Below are positions 35,701 through 46,739 of a DNA stretch of 64,000 nucleotides, piece by piece (positions within the stretch are counted from its first letter, which is position 1; every line of letters starts with the position of its first letter). The notes below the pieces were generated by a model. The model made no database searches and had not been told where the DNA came from. It was given only the letters and a program-made list of their open reading frames with translations. Source of the DNA: Nemophila menziesii (Eukaryota > Streptophyta > Magnoliopsida > Boraginales > Hydrophyllaceae); contig JARWIR010000011.1 of NCBI GenBank assembly GCA_029959085.1, positions 8,991,840-9,055,839 of the forward strand, in the 5' to 3' direction. The position numbers were made by a program, and so were the translations under genes.

Positions 35701-36047
35701 GGCGGTTTTAAGGGTTAAAACCCTATGTTTTTAGCTTCTTTTTCCTGTCAGCCTCCACCTACGAATCCTAGCCTCCAACTACTCCGAAAATCACACCAAT
35801 ATACCACCAATCCTTCTCTCTAAACATCATCCAAACACACAATCATACCATAAATCTCCCAAAATACCAAAGATTTACACTTGAATCCAAATTTTTCTTT
35901 CACCAAAGATTAAAGTTTATCTATTAAACCTTTCCCACACCTTGAAATAATTATGACCCAGCTCAGAATACACCTTAGTTCATATCCAGACACCTTCAAG
36001 AACACTAAAATCACAATTTTATCGAAAACTTTTGAAAGTTCTTGAAG

Positions 36048-36061
36048 CTTTGAGTTTGGGG
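36048..36061 (+). promoter_or_regulatory. PPT-like tract before ORF2 scar of B
   Basis: TTTGAGTTTGGGG just before the ATG at 36071. A has the same tract at 40744 before its ATG at 40765. Confidence 0.5.
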
Positions 36062-36070
36062 TCATCAGAG

Positions 36071-36307
36071 ATGACCATGAAGGTTGGGAAAGGTACAAAG
36101 AACATGATGAAGAAATAGAATTGGGTATTGAGGGAAGATTTTCATAGAGGATATGATGATTAGAGAGCGGGGAATAAATGAAAACGTGGAAATTTGACGG
36201 AAAGTTCGAGGTGATGAAGAACACTATATGATCTTTTCAACTTGATGAAGAAGAATTCAAAACCTCAACCTAAATGCAACAATGACAACCAGCCTCGCGC
36301 TGGTTAA
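36071..36307 (+). pseudogene. Element B ORF2 scar
   Basis: An ATG at 36071 (MTMKVGKGTKN) follows the PPT-like tract as ORF2 does in C and E. At the other end CNNDNQPRAG and a stop (36307) match the last residues of the E ORF2 (NTGNQPRAG). The body of ORF2 is gone, so B kept only the two ends. Confidence 0.55.
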
Positions 36308-36367
36308 GATATGTTTTCTATCCCTTCTCATTCAGTGTAGATTAGTTTATTTTCTTTGAGTCTTTTC

Positions 36368-36387
36368 GAGTCGTGGGGACACGACTC
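36368..36387 (+). repeat. Element B GAGTC hairpin
   Basis: GAGTCGTGGGGACACGACTC: a perfect 8-bp stem with a GGGA loop. Confidence 0.85.
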
Positions 36388-37714
36388 ATTTTTGAGTTTG
36401 GAGTGGGGTTCGTTGCCTCATCCCAATTTTATGTGTTTATGTGTTTTTAATTGCTTTTAATAAAATAATTAGAATTTGCGTTTGACTGTAGAAGATTTTA
36501 AATGTCCCTTTTAAGCATACTTTTGATGAATATATGATAGTAGACAGTGCACTTTAGGGAATAACATAAAACGCGCTTTAATTGCATGCAAACATAGATA
36601 ATGAATAGGAAAAATTAATAAACAATGCAAAAGAAGTAAGCTTGTACTTAAGGAAAATGTTTGGTTTGTAGAATGTGAGATCTAAATTAGTAGAGAACCC
36701 ACTTAGATATGAACTAGAGACGAACCATGTAACTAGGAAAATGATAGGGGCAGTTCTTTGATAGCCATTTGAAGCCTTTTAGCTGCTATCCCTTATATGA
36801 ATATTATCCGTCTTAGCCCAATTTTGAGCCTTAAGCCTTTTCTTTTGTAGCCACGATATAAGCACATTATCCATTAGATTATTAGGCATGACCAAATGAC
36901 CCGCACTTGAATCACGATCCTGAGACCTGTCTCGAGCTTGAGTTTGGGGTGGAGGGTCCATATTTTGGAAATTTCATTGGGTGGGAAATAATGTGTTTTT
37001 ATTGAGGCACAAAAATAAAAGATGATATTATTATTTGTAACCCTTTGCCGGGATTTGAAAAAAAACTGAAGAGGAAAAGAAAAAAATTATAGGAGACATG
37101 ACCTTTCACATCAAAATGAGGGTCATGGGTATCTTGTACAAAAAAAAGGAATGAAAAAGAAAATAAAAATAAAGAAAGAATAAAATAACCGGCAGAGTGG
37201 AATATTTTGAAAAATCATCTTAAATTAATTGGGTTGACATGGGGACGCAACATTAGCGCGTCAAATGGGTTGTGATAACATTATATGAGTGTAAACTCAA
37301 GCTCGTGGACAGTTGTTGATGGTAAGTGAGGAGAGAGCCAAAATCTCACTTCAAATTTACCAAATATACATACCACACCGTCCTTAAGCCTATGCTAAAA
37401 CCATAAAGTCTCGTGATTCCTAGGTGCATGGTAATTTAATAGGGAGTATACTAAGTATAGCGTTCAAAGCGAGTAAGGATCGAGGAACAACCTATAGCCA
37501 TCATAATGAGATAAGTACAAGTGTAACCTTCTAGCATTGCGAAGTTAATTTTATGATTGAAGTTATTTGTGTTTGATGTTGCATGATTAGTGTATGTGTA
37601 TGTTAGTTCTTAAATGTTTGTTATATTAGATTTATCTTTATAATTGCTTTAGGGTGTATTTGCTAGCTTCTATTTTCCCTTGCATCTACTTCATTCCCCT
37701 TGTTTTTAGTTTTG
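36388..37714 (+). other. Element B 3' untranslated region
   Basis: Non-coding and colinear with A 41113-42453. It contains another TTGAGTTTGGGG tract near 36942 and a conserved TTGTAACCCTTTGCCGGG phrase. Confidence 0.6.
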
Positions 37715-37750
37715 CTTTGTCGGGACGACAAAGGTTTGAGTTGGGGGTCT
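37715..37750 (+). promoter_or_regulatory. Element B hairpin and PPT
   Basis: The stem-loop CTTTGTCG-GGA-CGACAAAG (37715-37733) is followed by the 17-nt PPT GTTTGAGTTGGGGGTCT (37734-37750). The LTR starts at 37751 with its own inverted repeat. Confidence 0.9.
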
Positions 37751-39349
37751 TGATGTCTCCCTAAATGCTCTAATTTTATGCCTTGGGAGACATCATTTTT
37801 GGTGTTTATTTGACTATTTAGATAGATTTTTGGTATTAAAATGCAATAAATCAATTTTCCTCTTTTAATTCTAGTATTTTTTATTTATTAAAATTTTACG
37901 CGTAATATGGTTTGTTTTGAGTTAAAAGTTGTAGGTTTTGAATACTAGCTAGAAGAGGAACCAAAGAATAAAGTCAAAGATCGTGTAATGAAGTCAAAGC
38001 AAGAAGAAATATCCCGAAAGAATCGATAATTTGAACCTGCAAATCTGAAAAGTTGTCAAAGATTGATGATTTCGAGCCATCTAAGAGTGAATTTAGCCTC
38101 TGACTTGTGAAGAGAAATTGTTTCCCATCGAGTTACGGAAATTTGGAAACTGGAATTTGGTCAATCCGAGTTGAAACGAGCCGGTTAGAGATGTTTTAGT
38201 GGAGGTGGTGCAGCTGGTACGGAATTTGTGCTTTATTATGGATTTGGGCTTTATTATGAATTTGGGTTTTTCTTATTTTAACTTAATCCTTAAAGAAAAG
38301 CCCTAATCCGTTTTTAACATTATAAATAGGCTTTGGACTCTCATTTTCACACACCTTTTTCATAATATTTAATACGCTTAAGAGTCAGATACTAGAGAAG
38401 AAGCTAGAGCAAGGAAGAGAAGAAGTAAGAGCTGGAGACTTTCTATATCTCCAATTCTCAGCCAAATCAACTCTGTAATTAGGTTCTTCTATTTCATTCT
38501 GTAAAACATTATGAACCCAATTATTTCTTTAGTTTTTCTCTTTTTAATTATTATGAGCTAGATTTAATAAGTGTTTGAGAACGCATAATGGGTTAATCCC
38601 AATTTGATTTTATTTCATGTGTTTAGATTTGAGATTTTAATAATTGAAATCAAATTGGGTAAATTGTATATTTCATTAATTTGCTTTTATTCACTATAAT
38701 TGACGTAATTAACCAATCATAGGAATTAGTATCTAGGTTATTCCAATTAGTGGTGATTGGATCACCTTGACGGGGGGTCTGGGTACATAACTAATTAATA
38801 ATGTAGGTTAGAAATTAGAGACTCTGACGAGCTTAATTAAACCTATGGCCAATTGGGTAGAATAGACTTAATCACTTGAGAGTGGACTATAATCACCCTG
38901 ACGGGGTTTGTAGCACTTGAGAGTAGCTCCTTAGTCCATCCTAACGGGGTAAGGAGAATTCCGAATCCCGACCAATACATATTTACCAATTTTTCCCTTA
39001 AACAATACATAAATTGAATGATAAATAGGTGAAATCCTTGCGTCTCTCGAGTACTTCCTTTCCTACCTTGCGTAAACACTTAATTTTCTTGCGTCTAGTT
39101 TAATCCTTGCAATAATTTAGTATTTTAATTTATTGTCTTAGTCTTAGAAAACCAAAACAAACAAGTCTCAAAATCATTTACTTGTTTTCACGTGCAATTA
39201 ACTACTATTTGGTAAGCATTAGAGTCAACCATTCCGTCCCTGAGAACGAATCTGTATTATCACATATATTACTTGAGACAACCGTACACTTGCGGTTGTA
39301 GTTCTCTTATCCTTATTGCATTTATTTTAGAACACACAAAGGACCACCA
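37751..39349 (+). repeat. Element B 3' LTR
   Basis: 1599 bp. The inverted repeat is at 37751-37795 (45 nt, one base shorter than the others). It ends ACCACCA at 39349. Confidence 0.95.
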
Positions 39350-40087
39350 CCAAGCTATGGGAAAATTAGTTCATACCTGAAGGAAATAAACTAAAAGAAA
39401 TAATGAAAGACTTCATCTTGCTCTCTACAATAATTCTGATGATAATAAACCTAAAGACTAATTACTATGAGGCAAGAATGATTTACAAGTGATATAAGGG
39501 TGTGTTTATAGGTGTATAGAAGCCCTAATTCGTTTTCTTGAAGGAGAAGGTAAGTAGTGGACTCCTAGCCCAACTCAAATTCATTACCCTAAAATATGGA
39601 ATCAGCCCCGTTTTTTGTTTTGGACCTAACAGCTTCAATTCTTATCCGTTTGGCGCGTATGATTAGTCGAAATTTATTGTCGAGGAAAGATCTTTAACTT
39701 TTCTCTTGACCGTTTCTCCAAATTCCTCACTAATTTGAGATATAAGCTGATTTGTGGTCGTGGGTGGTGAAATTCAGGATTATGGCAGCTTTTCCTTTTC
39801 CATATTTTTAGCTTTTCTTCCTTATCTCCAATTTCCATGCTAGTCTCTTTCCTTATCTCTTAGTCTTTGACTTGGATTCTAATTAATCTCCTTAATTATC
39901 TTCAAAGCTTCACACTAAATAAATAATTAAACCCGATATGCTCTAAAAATAACAATTTCCTAAATCAAGACTCGAAATAGGAAAGTGTAGTATTTCTCAA
40001 GAAAATCAACTAGAAAGACTTCTAAATCACTAAAAATGATGTCTCCGACTACTATTAATTCATTACAACTGAGGAGACATAATGGTA

Positions 40088-41092
40088 CCTCCAATGAAAA
40101 ATATGAGTAGTCCAATGGATCGGAAGCGCAATTTCCAATAAAAATGAGTATAATGTTTGCAAGGATCTGAGGTGTAGGCAAGGAGAAATCGAAAAAATAA
40201 GATGAAAAATTACTACGCGAATACGCAACACTTTGCGTCCAACGAGTTTGTCACTAGTCGGAACCCATTCGCGAAAGCCAACTCTCTGACCTGTGCGTAG
40301 GTAAATCAACAATGTTTTGTGTCCAAACGAAAAAAAAAATCCTAACCGGATACTCGGTTACCGTTGGCGAAAATTGACTTAAACTTTAAGAAAACCTTGT
40401 TTTTTCCTTTCTTTTGGCCTCCCATACATGAAACACCATTAATGACGAATCCAAGCTCCAAAACCACTTAAATTCCATCATCAAAACACCAAAATATCAC
40501 CAATCCATCTCTCTAAACATCATCCAAACACACAATCATATTATAAATCTTCCGAAAACACCAAAGAATTCACACTTTAATCCGAATTTTACCTTCACCA
40601 AAGCTTAAAGATTATCCATTAAACCTTTCCCAAACTTTGAAAATTATGACCCAGCTTAGAATACACCATAATTTATATCCATACACCTTCAAGAACACCC
40701 AAATCACAAATTTCATCCAAAACCTTTTAGAGTTCTTGAAGCTTTGAGTTTGGGGTCATCAAAGATGAGCATGAAGGTTGGAAAAGGTACGAAGAACATG
40801 AGGAAGAAAGAAAGTTGAGTATTGAGGGAAGATTTCCGTAGAGAAGATGATGATTTAGAGAGCTAGGAAAAGATGAAAACTTGGGATATATGACAAAAGA
40901 GCTCGAGGTAATGAAGAACACTTTATTTAAGATGAACGCAACAAGTAGTGATCTTTAGAGCTTGATAAAGAAATATTCAGAACCTCAACTTGAGACTACA
41001 CGTAATCGGCCTAGTGCCGATCTAGATATGTTTTCCTATCCTTTTCTCATTTAGTAGTGTATATTAGTTTATTTGCATTATTGAGTCTTTTC
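40088..41092 (+). other. Element A region resuming after C, with ORF2 scar
   Basis: Continues A from 21619. Word remnants near 40240-40370 (ACCGGATACTCGGTTACC) and the phrase TCTGACCTGTGCG follow. A PPT-like tract at 40744 precedes an ATG at 40765 in a region colinear with the ORF2 scar of B. No open ORF2 remains. Confidence 0.6.
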
Positions 41093-41112
41093 GAGTCGTG
41101 AGGACACGACTC
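41093..41112 (+). repeat. Element A GAGTC hairpin
   Basis: GAGTCGTGAGGACACGACTC: a perfect 8-bp stem with loop AGGA. Confidence 0.85.
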
Positions 41113-42453
41113 ATTTTTTAGTTTGGGGTGGGGTTCATTGCCTCATCTCAATTTTATGTGTTATTTGTTTTATTTTCTTTCAATAAAATTAGTTGAGGGA
41201 TGCGTTTGACTATAGAATATTTTAATTGTTCCCATTAAGCATACTTTTGATAAATCTATGATAGAAAGTAGTGAACTTTAGGAGTTAGTATAAAACGCAC
41301 TTTAATTGCATGCAAACATAGGTAATTGATAGGAATAATTAATGATCAATGCAAAAGAAGTAAACTTGTACTTAAGGAAAACGTTTGGTTCGTAGAACAT
41401 GAGATCCAAATTAGTAGAGAACCCACTTAGATATGAACTAGAGGCAAGCTATGTAACTAGGAAAATGATAGAGGCAGTTCTTTGATATCCATTTGAAACT
41501 TTTTAGCTTTCTATCCCATGATTTAATTATATCATTCTTAGCCCCATTTCCAGCCTCTAAGCCTTTCGTTTTTCGCCATGATATAAGCCCATATCCCCTT
41601 AGTTTATTAGGCATTTCCATATGAGCCGCACTTGAATCACGATCCTGATACTTCTTGTCTTGAGCTTGAGTTTGGGGTGGTGGGTTTATCAATGGGAAAT
41701 TACATTGGGAGGGAATTTTTATGCGTTTGTATTTATGCGCAATTATTGATGATGTATTATTTGTAACCCTTTGTCGGGGTCTTTGAAAAAAAAAGTAAGA
41801 AAGAAAAAAAAAAAAAAAAAAAAATATAAGAGATATGACCCATTCACATCAAAATGATGGTCATAGGTATCTTATAAAAAAAAAGGAATATATGAAAAAG
41901 AAAAGAAAAAATATAAAGTAACCGGCAAAGTGGAAGTTTAGAAATCATTTTAGTGCTTATTGGGTAAATATGGGGACGCTAAATTAGTGCGTTAAATGGG
42001 TTGAGTGAGAACGTTATTCGAGTGTAAACTCAAGCTCATGGACAGTTGTTGATGGTAAGTGAGTAGAGAGCCAAAAGCTCACTTCAAATTTACCAAATAT
42101 ACATACCACACCATCCCTAAACCTACCCTAAAACCGTAAAGTCCTCGTGATTCCTAGGTACATAGTGAGTTTATAATTCAGCTAATAGAGAGTATGCTAA
42201 GTGGAGCGTTCAAAGCGAGTGAGGATCAATGAACACCTATAGCCATCATATTGAGATAAGTACAACTGTAACCTTCAAGCATTGTGAAGTTAATTTTAAG
42301 ATTGATATTATTTGTGTTTGATTTTTGCATGATAAGTGTATGTGTATATTAATATCTAATATTTTCTATATGATATTTGTTTTAAGTTTTGCTTTGGGTG
42401 TATTTACTAGATTATGCATTTCTGCATTCACCTTAGACCATTGTTTTGTTTCA
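41113..42453 (+). other. Element A 3' untranslated region
   Basis: Non-coding, with a poly-A run near 41803 and the TTGAGTTTGGGGTGG tract near 41667. Colinear with B. Confidence 0.6.
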
Positions 42454-42489
42454 CTTTGTCGGGACGACAAAGGTTTGAGTTTGGGGTCT
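42454..42489 (+). promoter_or_regulatory. Element A hairpin and PPT
   Basis: CTTTGTCG-GGA-CGACAAAG (42454-42472), then the 17-nt PPT GTTTGAGTTTGGGGTCT, then the LTR. Confidence 0.9.
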
Positions 42490-44078
42490 TGATGTCTCCC
42501 TTTTTGTTCAAATTTTATGCCCTTAGGAGACATCATTTTAGGTGAATAATTGACTAATATGATATACTTTTACTGTTATTTCGTTATATTTCATTTTCTC
42601 TCCTAGGAATTTATTATATTTCATTTTTGAAGATTTTGCGCGTTAAATGGTTTGTTTTTAGTGCAAAGTTTGTAGGTCCATGGATGCTAGGGAGCATCAA
42701 TACAAAGAGAGGAATCGAGAATTAAAGTCTTATATTGAGTAGAGAAGTCAAAGGAGAGAAAAGATATCCCTAAGAGTTGACTTGGAAAGCTGCAAATCTG
42801 GAAGGTTGATGTTAATTGCTGATTTTGAGCTACTTAGACATGGATTCAGCCTTTCGGCCGTGAAATAGGTTTTATTCCTTATTGATTTAGGAAGATTTAG
42901 CAACTAAAATGGGTCAATTTGGAGTTGATTTGAGGAAGTTACAACCATTTTAGTAACAGATGTACATCAGTTACGAGATTTCATATTTGGACTTCGGCTT
43001 AAATTCATTTAACCTAATCCTCTTAATTAAAAAGCCCAATCCGATTTCTCCACTATATATAGGCTTTTAGACCTTATTATTTAGCACCTATCACTTTATT
43101 CTTCAAATTAAATCATCTTTAGAAGAGAGCATTTAGAGGAGAAGCAAGAGTAGGAGCTGGAGGAAGTTATTCTTCCAACTACAGTCATATTCAATCCTTC
43201 AATTAGGTTCTTCATTTTATTTCTGTAATTAATAATGAATACTTTATCTTCTAATTTAGTTTTTAATTACATTATGAGCTAAATACTTTGAGTGCTTGAG
43301 AATCGCAATTATGGGTTAAGCCCTTATTTATTTAACTGATATTTTTCTGAATTTGGGATTGTTGAATTTAATTTAAATTGGGAATTTCGTATTGACTATT
43401 ACCGCATGTTAATTTACTATTTTTATTCTGGCAAATTAGAAATAGGATTGAGTAATTAGGCTATTCACTTTGGTGGGGAAGTGATCACCTTGACGGGGGG
43501 TTTAATTACAGACCTAGGTAATAGACGTGTGGTATTCGTCAATGACCCTGACGGGCTTGACTAACCACATAGCCAATTGGGTAAAAGACTAAACTTATTC
43601 GAAAGTAGGTATAATCGCCCTGACGGGGTTTATAATACCGTAGGATAGCTCCTAAGTCCACCCTGACGGGGTCAGGAGATTATAGAGTCCCGACTAATAC
43701 ATAATTACCAATTTAGCTCTTAAACGAAAGCATTAATTATATAAATATAGGTAGATCCCTTGCGAGCCTCAAGTACACTTTATCATTCTTGCGTCTACTC
43801 ATATTTACTTTACTTGCGTTTTATTTATTTGCATTAGCTAAATTAGTATTTTATTTTCATATTATCTCTTAAACAACAAAAACCAAACAAGCTTTATATC
43901 TTTTACTTTTTTGTACTAGCAATTACTACTACTTTTCTATTAAACACTTGGGTTATACCAGTCCAATCCCTCAGAACAAAATCCCGATTATCGGTTTATT
44001 ACTTGAACGACCCATACACTTGCGGCATGTGAGTCCTAATCTTTATCGCATTATTTTATAACATACAAGGACCCACCA
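42490..44078 (+). repeat. Element A 3' LTR
   Basis: 1589 bp. The 46-nt inverted repeat is at 42490-42535. It ends CCCACCA. Confidence 0.95.
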
Positions 44079-44083
44079 GTTAC

Positions 44084-44670
44084 ACAATGTAGCCACATGA
44101 TTCTTTTGAAACTGTAGTTCTCAATGACAAAAAAAATTAATCACGAGATATTATTTTAGGTTCATTATGTACTTAGCTGGATCCATATCATATATTGTAG
44201 CTCTCCATGAATTATTTTTTAATTGAACAAAGTCTCATGAGTTTTTTAACTAAATCAATTGTCTTACGTATAATTTTTTTCATGTAAATTGTTGGATTGA
44301 GGATTTACATGAAAAATATTAATAGCATGAATATTTTTTTTAACTGAAACAATAATGTTACGACTAATTTTTTTATGAAATTTTTTTAATTTAAGTTGCA
44401 CACGAAAAATATAGCATTAGTTACTTTTAATTATCTTTTCCAATTTGTTAAAAGATAGTTCAAAGAAGAAATCCCTCATATATCTCTAAGTAAAATGATA
44501 GATTTCAAAATAAAAAATTTGTTCTTTAAAATCCTAAAAAACCACAATAGTTAATGAAATTTAAAAAATCCATAAACTTTTGGATACCATAAGATCTTAG
44601 GATTGTTTAAAATCCAAATTGAATATACTATTGTTTTAAAAGACTTTTTAGACTCTTAATTGAATACCTC
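44084..44670. mobile_element. Palindromic MITE, right half
   Basis: Continues the unit begun at 15943. The inner part reads, inverted, like the left half (ATGGATTTTTTAAA) and ends TCTTAATTGAATACCTC. Confidence 0.5.
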
Positions 44671-44689
44671 TTAACTTTTGAGATCCAAA

Positions 44690-44872
44690 AAATCATTTAT
44701 TTCACTCGAATCCCCTCCTTCAACATGCATATACCAGTGGATTAGTCACGTTCACGCCAGCTAGCCTAGACCACTCATATAAAAATAAAAAATCAACTCA
44801 TCGAATTTTTAAATTTATTTTAAAACTAATATTGTCACTTATAAAATCTTTTATCACTATATTTTAATCAGT
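44690..44872. repeat. Dispersed repeat matching 8870-9060
   Basis: Shares CATATAAAAA, ATATTGTCACTTATAAAAT and TTTTATCAC phrases with the left copy. Non-coding. Confidence 0.45.
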
Positions 44873-46276
44873 CAACATTTCTTGCCCCCTTGGGTCATTT
44901 ATTTTCAGAGGCCTAGGGCCATATCCACTTTATAATATAAAGCCAACATAACTAAATCCATTAGAAACTAACTAATAGCCCAAAAGTACCTAAACTACCC
45001 TCCCAACCCATTACCCACAATTGAAAAGCTAAAAATCCAAAACCCTTTCCTATTAACCATCGAGACCCCAAAACCCATCTCTCTCTTCACCCTCCTTTCC
45101 CCTCATTATTCTTCTGTGTCGCCTCTTCTCTCCAGCAGCAAACCCACCACCACCCTGTTACCACCGACAACAGCACCTGATTCACAGCTCCATTCTCCAG
45201 CAGCAAACCCACCACCTCCATTACCAACCATCACCATTACAGATCGAACCACCATTGATGGCACCACCAACAACAGCAGGTGATTCGCACCACCGTCAAC
45301 AGTGTTCGCATCTCCTGATTCGTGCCACCATCACCACTGTTTGTCGCTCCTGATTCGCACCATCATCACCACCGTTCGCAGCAGCACCATCACCACCGTT
45401 CTCAGCAGCACCATCACCACAATTCGCAGCAACAGTTCTTACCGTGGAAGCAGCAGCAGTTCTCACGATCCCATTCACCACCAAAGCCCAGATCCAAGCC
45501 CAGATTCAAGCCCAAGCCCTTTGCCGCCCCTCACCACCAACCCCACCCCATCCCTACCCTCACCACCATCCCTAAACCCCCTTAGCCACCATCATCATTA
45601 TCACCTTCACACCACTGCATATATTTCTTTTTGATTTTATTTCATAGATAGCAATGTTATCGAATCAGTTTTGGGGTTTTTGATCCATACTGTGAGACGC
45701 AGGTACAGCCCTGGATGGGCTAGTTTATTTGTTTATTAGTGGACTGGGTACAGCCCGCTGGATCTGTACGTGAAGGGGCCAGCCCCAGTTTAGATTTTTT
45801 GAAAGATTAAAATGTAAAAAAAGGCCCAAGTGTTGTGGCTATTTGATCCATATGTGTTTGTCATTAAGGGTCTGTACCATTAGACTTTAACTTAACAAAA
45901 AAAAATATTAATTTAATAAAAAACGTAAAAAGCGACGTAGGTCTGTACCCATAACGGTGTTTTCCAAAAAAAATATGTGATCGTGGTCTTCGTGGTACAC
46001 CCCGTATATAAAAAAACTTAAAAATCAGTAAAAGTTTAACCAAATCATATAAACGTCACTGGTCTGTACCGATGGAGCTATACCACCAACGAATTAAATT
46101 TGTTCAGATGAGTAAAAGTAATAATGTCAAAAACCAAACTATAAAATTAGACTTTAGCCTTAGAAAATATTTTTTTCTGGTTTGGACTTAAATTATAAAA
46201 ATAGTTTTTTTTAGGGAATACGTATTTTCCTCCTTTTTTATTTTAGCAAAGGAGAACAGCCAACATTTCTTGCCCC
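44873..46276. mobile_element. Insertion bounded by 16-bp direct repeats
   Basis: CAACATTTCTTGCCCC occurs near 44873 and again near 46261, bracketing about 1.39 kb. Such long direct repeats suggest a target duplication from a LINE-type insertion, but no reverse transcriptase or clear poly-A tail is present. The left half is CAC/CAG-rich (45130-45600). The right half has three GGTCTGTACC phrases (near 45870, 45930 and 46060). Confidence 0.35.
45340..45440. repeat. CACCATCACCACCGTTCGCAGCAG repeat
   Basis: Three to four units of about 27 bp (CACCATCACCACCRTTC then GCAGCAG). A histidine/proline-rich frame spans it, but this is expected from the repeat and is not evidence of a gene. Confidence 0.75.
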
Positions 46277-46454
46277 TTGTACGAGTAAAACTAGAACTAT
46301 TTGTCTCTCTCTTTACATCTCACAAATTCGACCAAAAAGAATAAATAACATCTCACACACAGGCAAAATCACAACCTATTCTCACGATTCACAGGGCTTA
46401 AGGCTGTCGGCTTAGCGGCGGTGTCGTCGTCTTTCGGTTCCCAATACAGACCTC

Positions 46455-46630
46455 CGTCTCCGCCTCCGCCTACGTCGTTGTCGCCGTCTCCTTATCCGCA
46501 TACGTCTCTGCATCCGCCTACGTCTCCGCATCTGCCTACGTCTCCGCATCTGCCTACGTCTCCGCCTACGTCTCCACCTACGTCTCCGCCTACGTCTCCG
46601 CCTACGTCTCCGCCTATGTCTCCGTCTCCG
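46455..46630 (+). repeat. 12-bp CCGCCTACGTCT tandem repeat
   Basis: About a dozen units, several with CCGCATCTGCCTACGTCT. In one frame it encodes SPPT repeats and on the other strand arginine runs. Copy 1 lacks the expansion. Confidence 0.85.
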
Positions 46631-46739
46631 CCACTGCTTATGAGTCATGACCCACACGCACCGGAACATAGCTCCTCCATCCCTCCCTATAGGTAATTCT
46701 AATTTGATACTCGATTTTTTGGCGTTATATGGGTTAATT

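Larger units (their letters stand above)
30498..39349 (+). mobile_element. LTR retrotransposon B, nested in the LTR of C
   Basis: 8852 bp, flanked by a perfect CCAAG duplication (30493-30497 and 39350-39354). The intact C LTR copy at 22430 shows the empty site. Order: LTR, PBS, gag, protease-like, integrase tail, words, ORF2 scar, hairpins, PPT, LTR. Most like A. Non-autonomous. Confidence 0.96.
21620..40082 (-). mobile_element. LTR retrotransposon C, nested in A and containing B
   Basis: The flanks TGGTA (21615-21619 and 40083-40087) are a perfect 5-bp duplication. Without B and its duplicated TSD, C is about 9.6 kb. In minus-strand order it has the 5' LTR, PBS at 29699-29682, gag, retropepsin-like region with integrase tail, word array, ORF2, GAGTC hairpin, PPT module and 3' LTR. 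There is no reverse transcriptase or integrase core. Confidence 0.93.
29706..40082 (-). repeat. Element C 5' LTR, split by element B
   Basis: The LTR parts are 29706-30497 and 39350-40082; without B and the extra CCAAG it is about 1520 bp. Across the gap the sequence resumes exactly as in the intact 3' LTR near 22430. The outer 46-nt inverted repeat is at 40082-40037. Confidence 0.94.
16535..44078 (+). mobile_element. LTR retrotransposon A, interrupted by C and B
   Basis: The element runs from the 5' LTR at 16535 to the 3' LTR end at 44078. The flanks GTTAT (16530-16534) and GTTAC (44079-44083) form a 5-bp target duplication with one change. Element C, with B inside it, is inserted at 21620-40082; without it and its extra TSD copy, A is about 9.1 kb. 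It carries gag and protease-like remnants but no reverse transcriptase, RNase H or integrase core, so it is non-autonomous. The internal order matches element B. Confidence 0.93.

Noticed and set aside
35910..36224. 104-codon minus frame in element B, with a similar one in A (40921-40727)
   Set aside because: Antisense to the ORF2 scar. Low-complexity serine/proline content is explained by the complementary strand.
45296..45484. Possible alanine-rich protein on the minus strand
   Set aside because: Again a product of the trinucleotide-like repeat.
45302..45634. Overlapping histidine/serine-rich frames
   Set aside because: Both arise from a CACCATCACCAC repeat in two frames; no ATG context, splice sites or homologue is visible.
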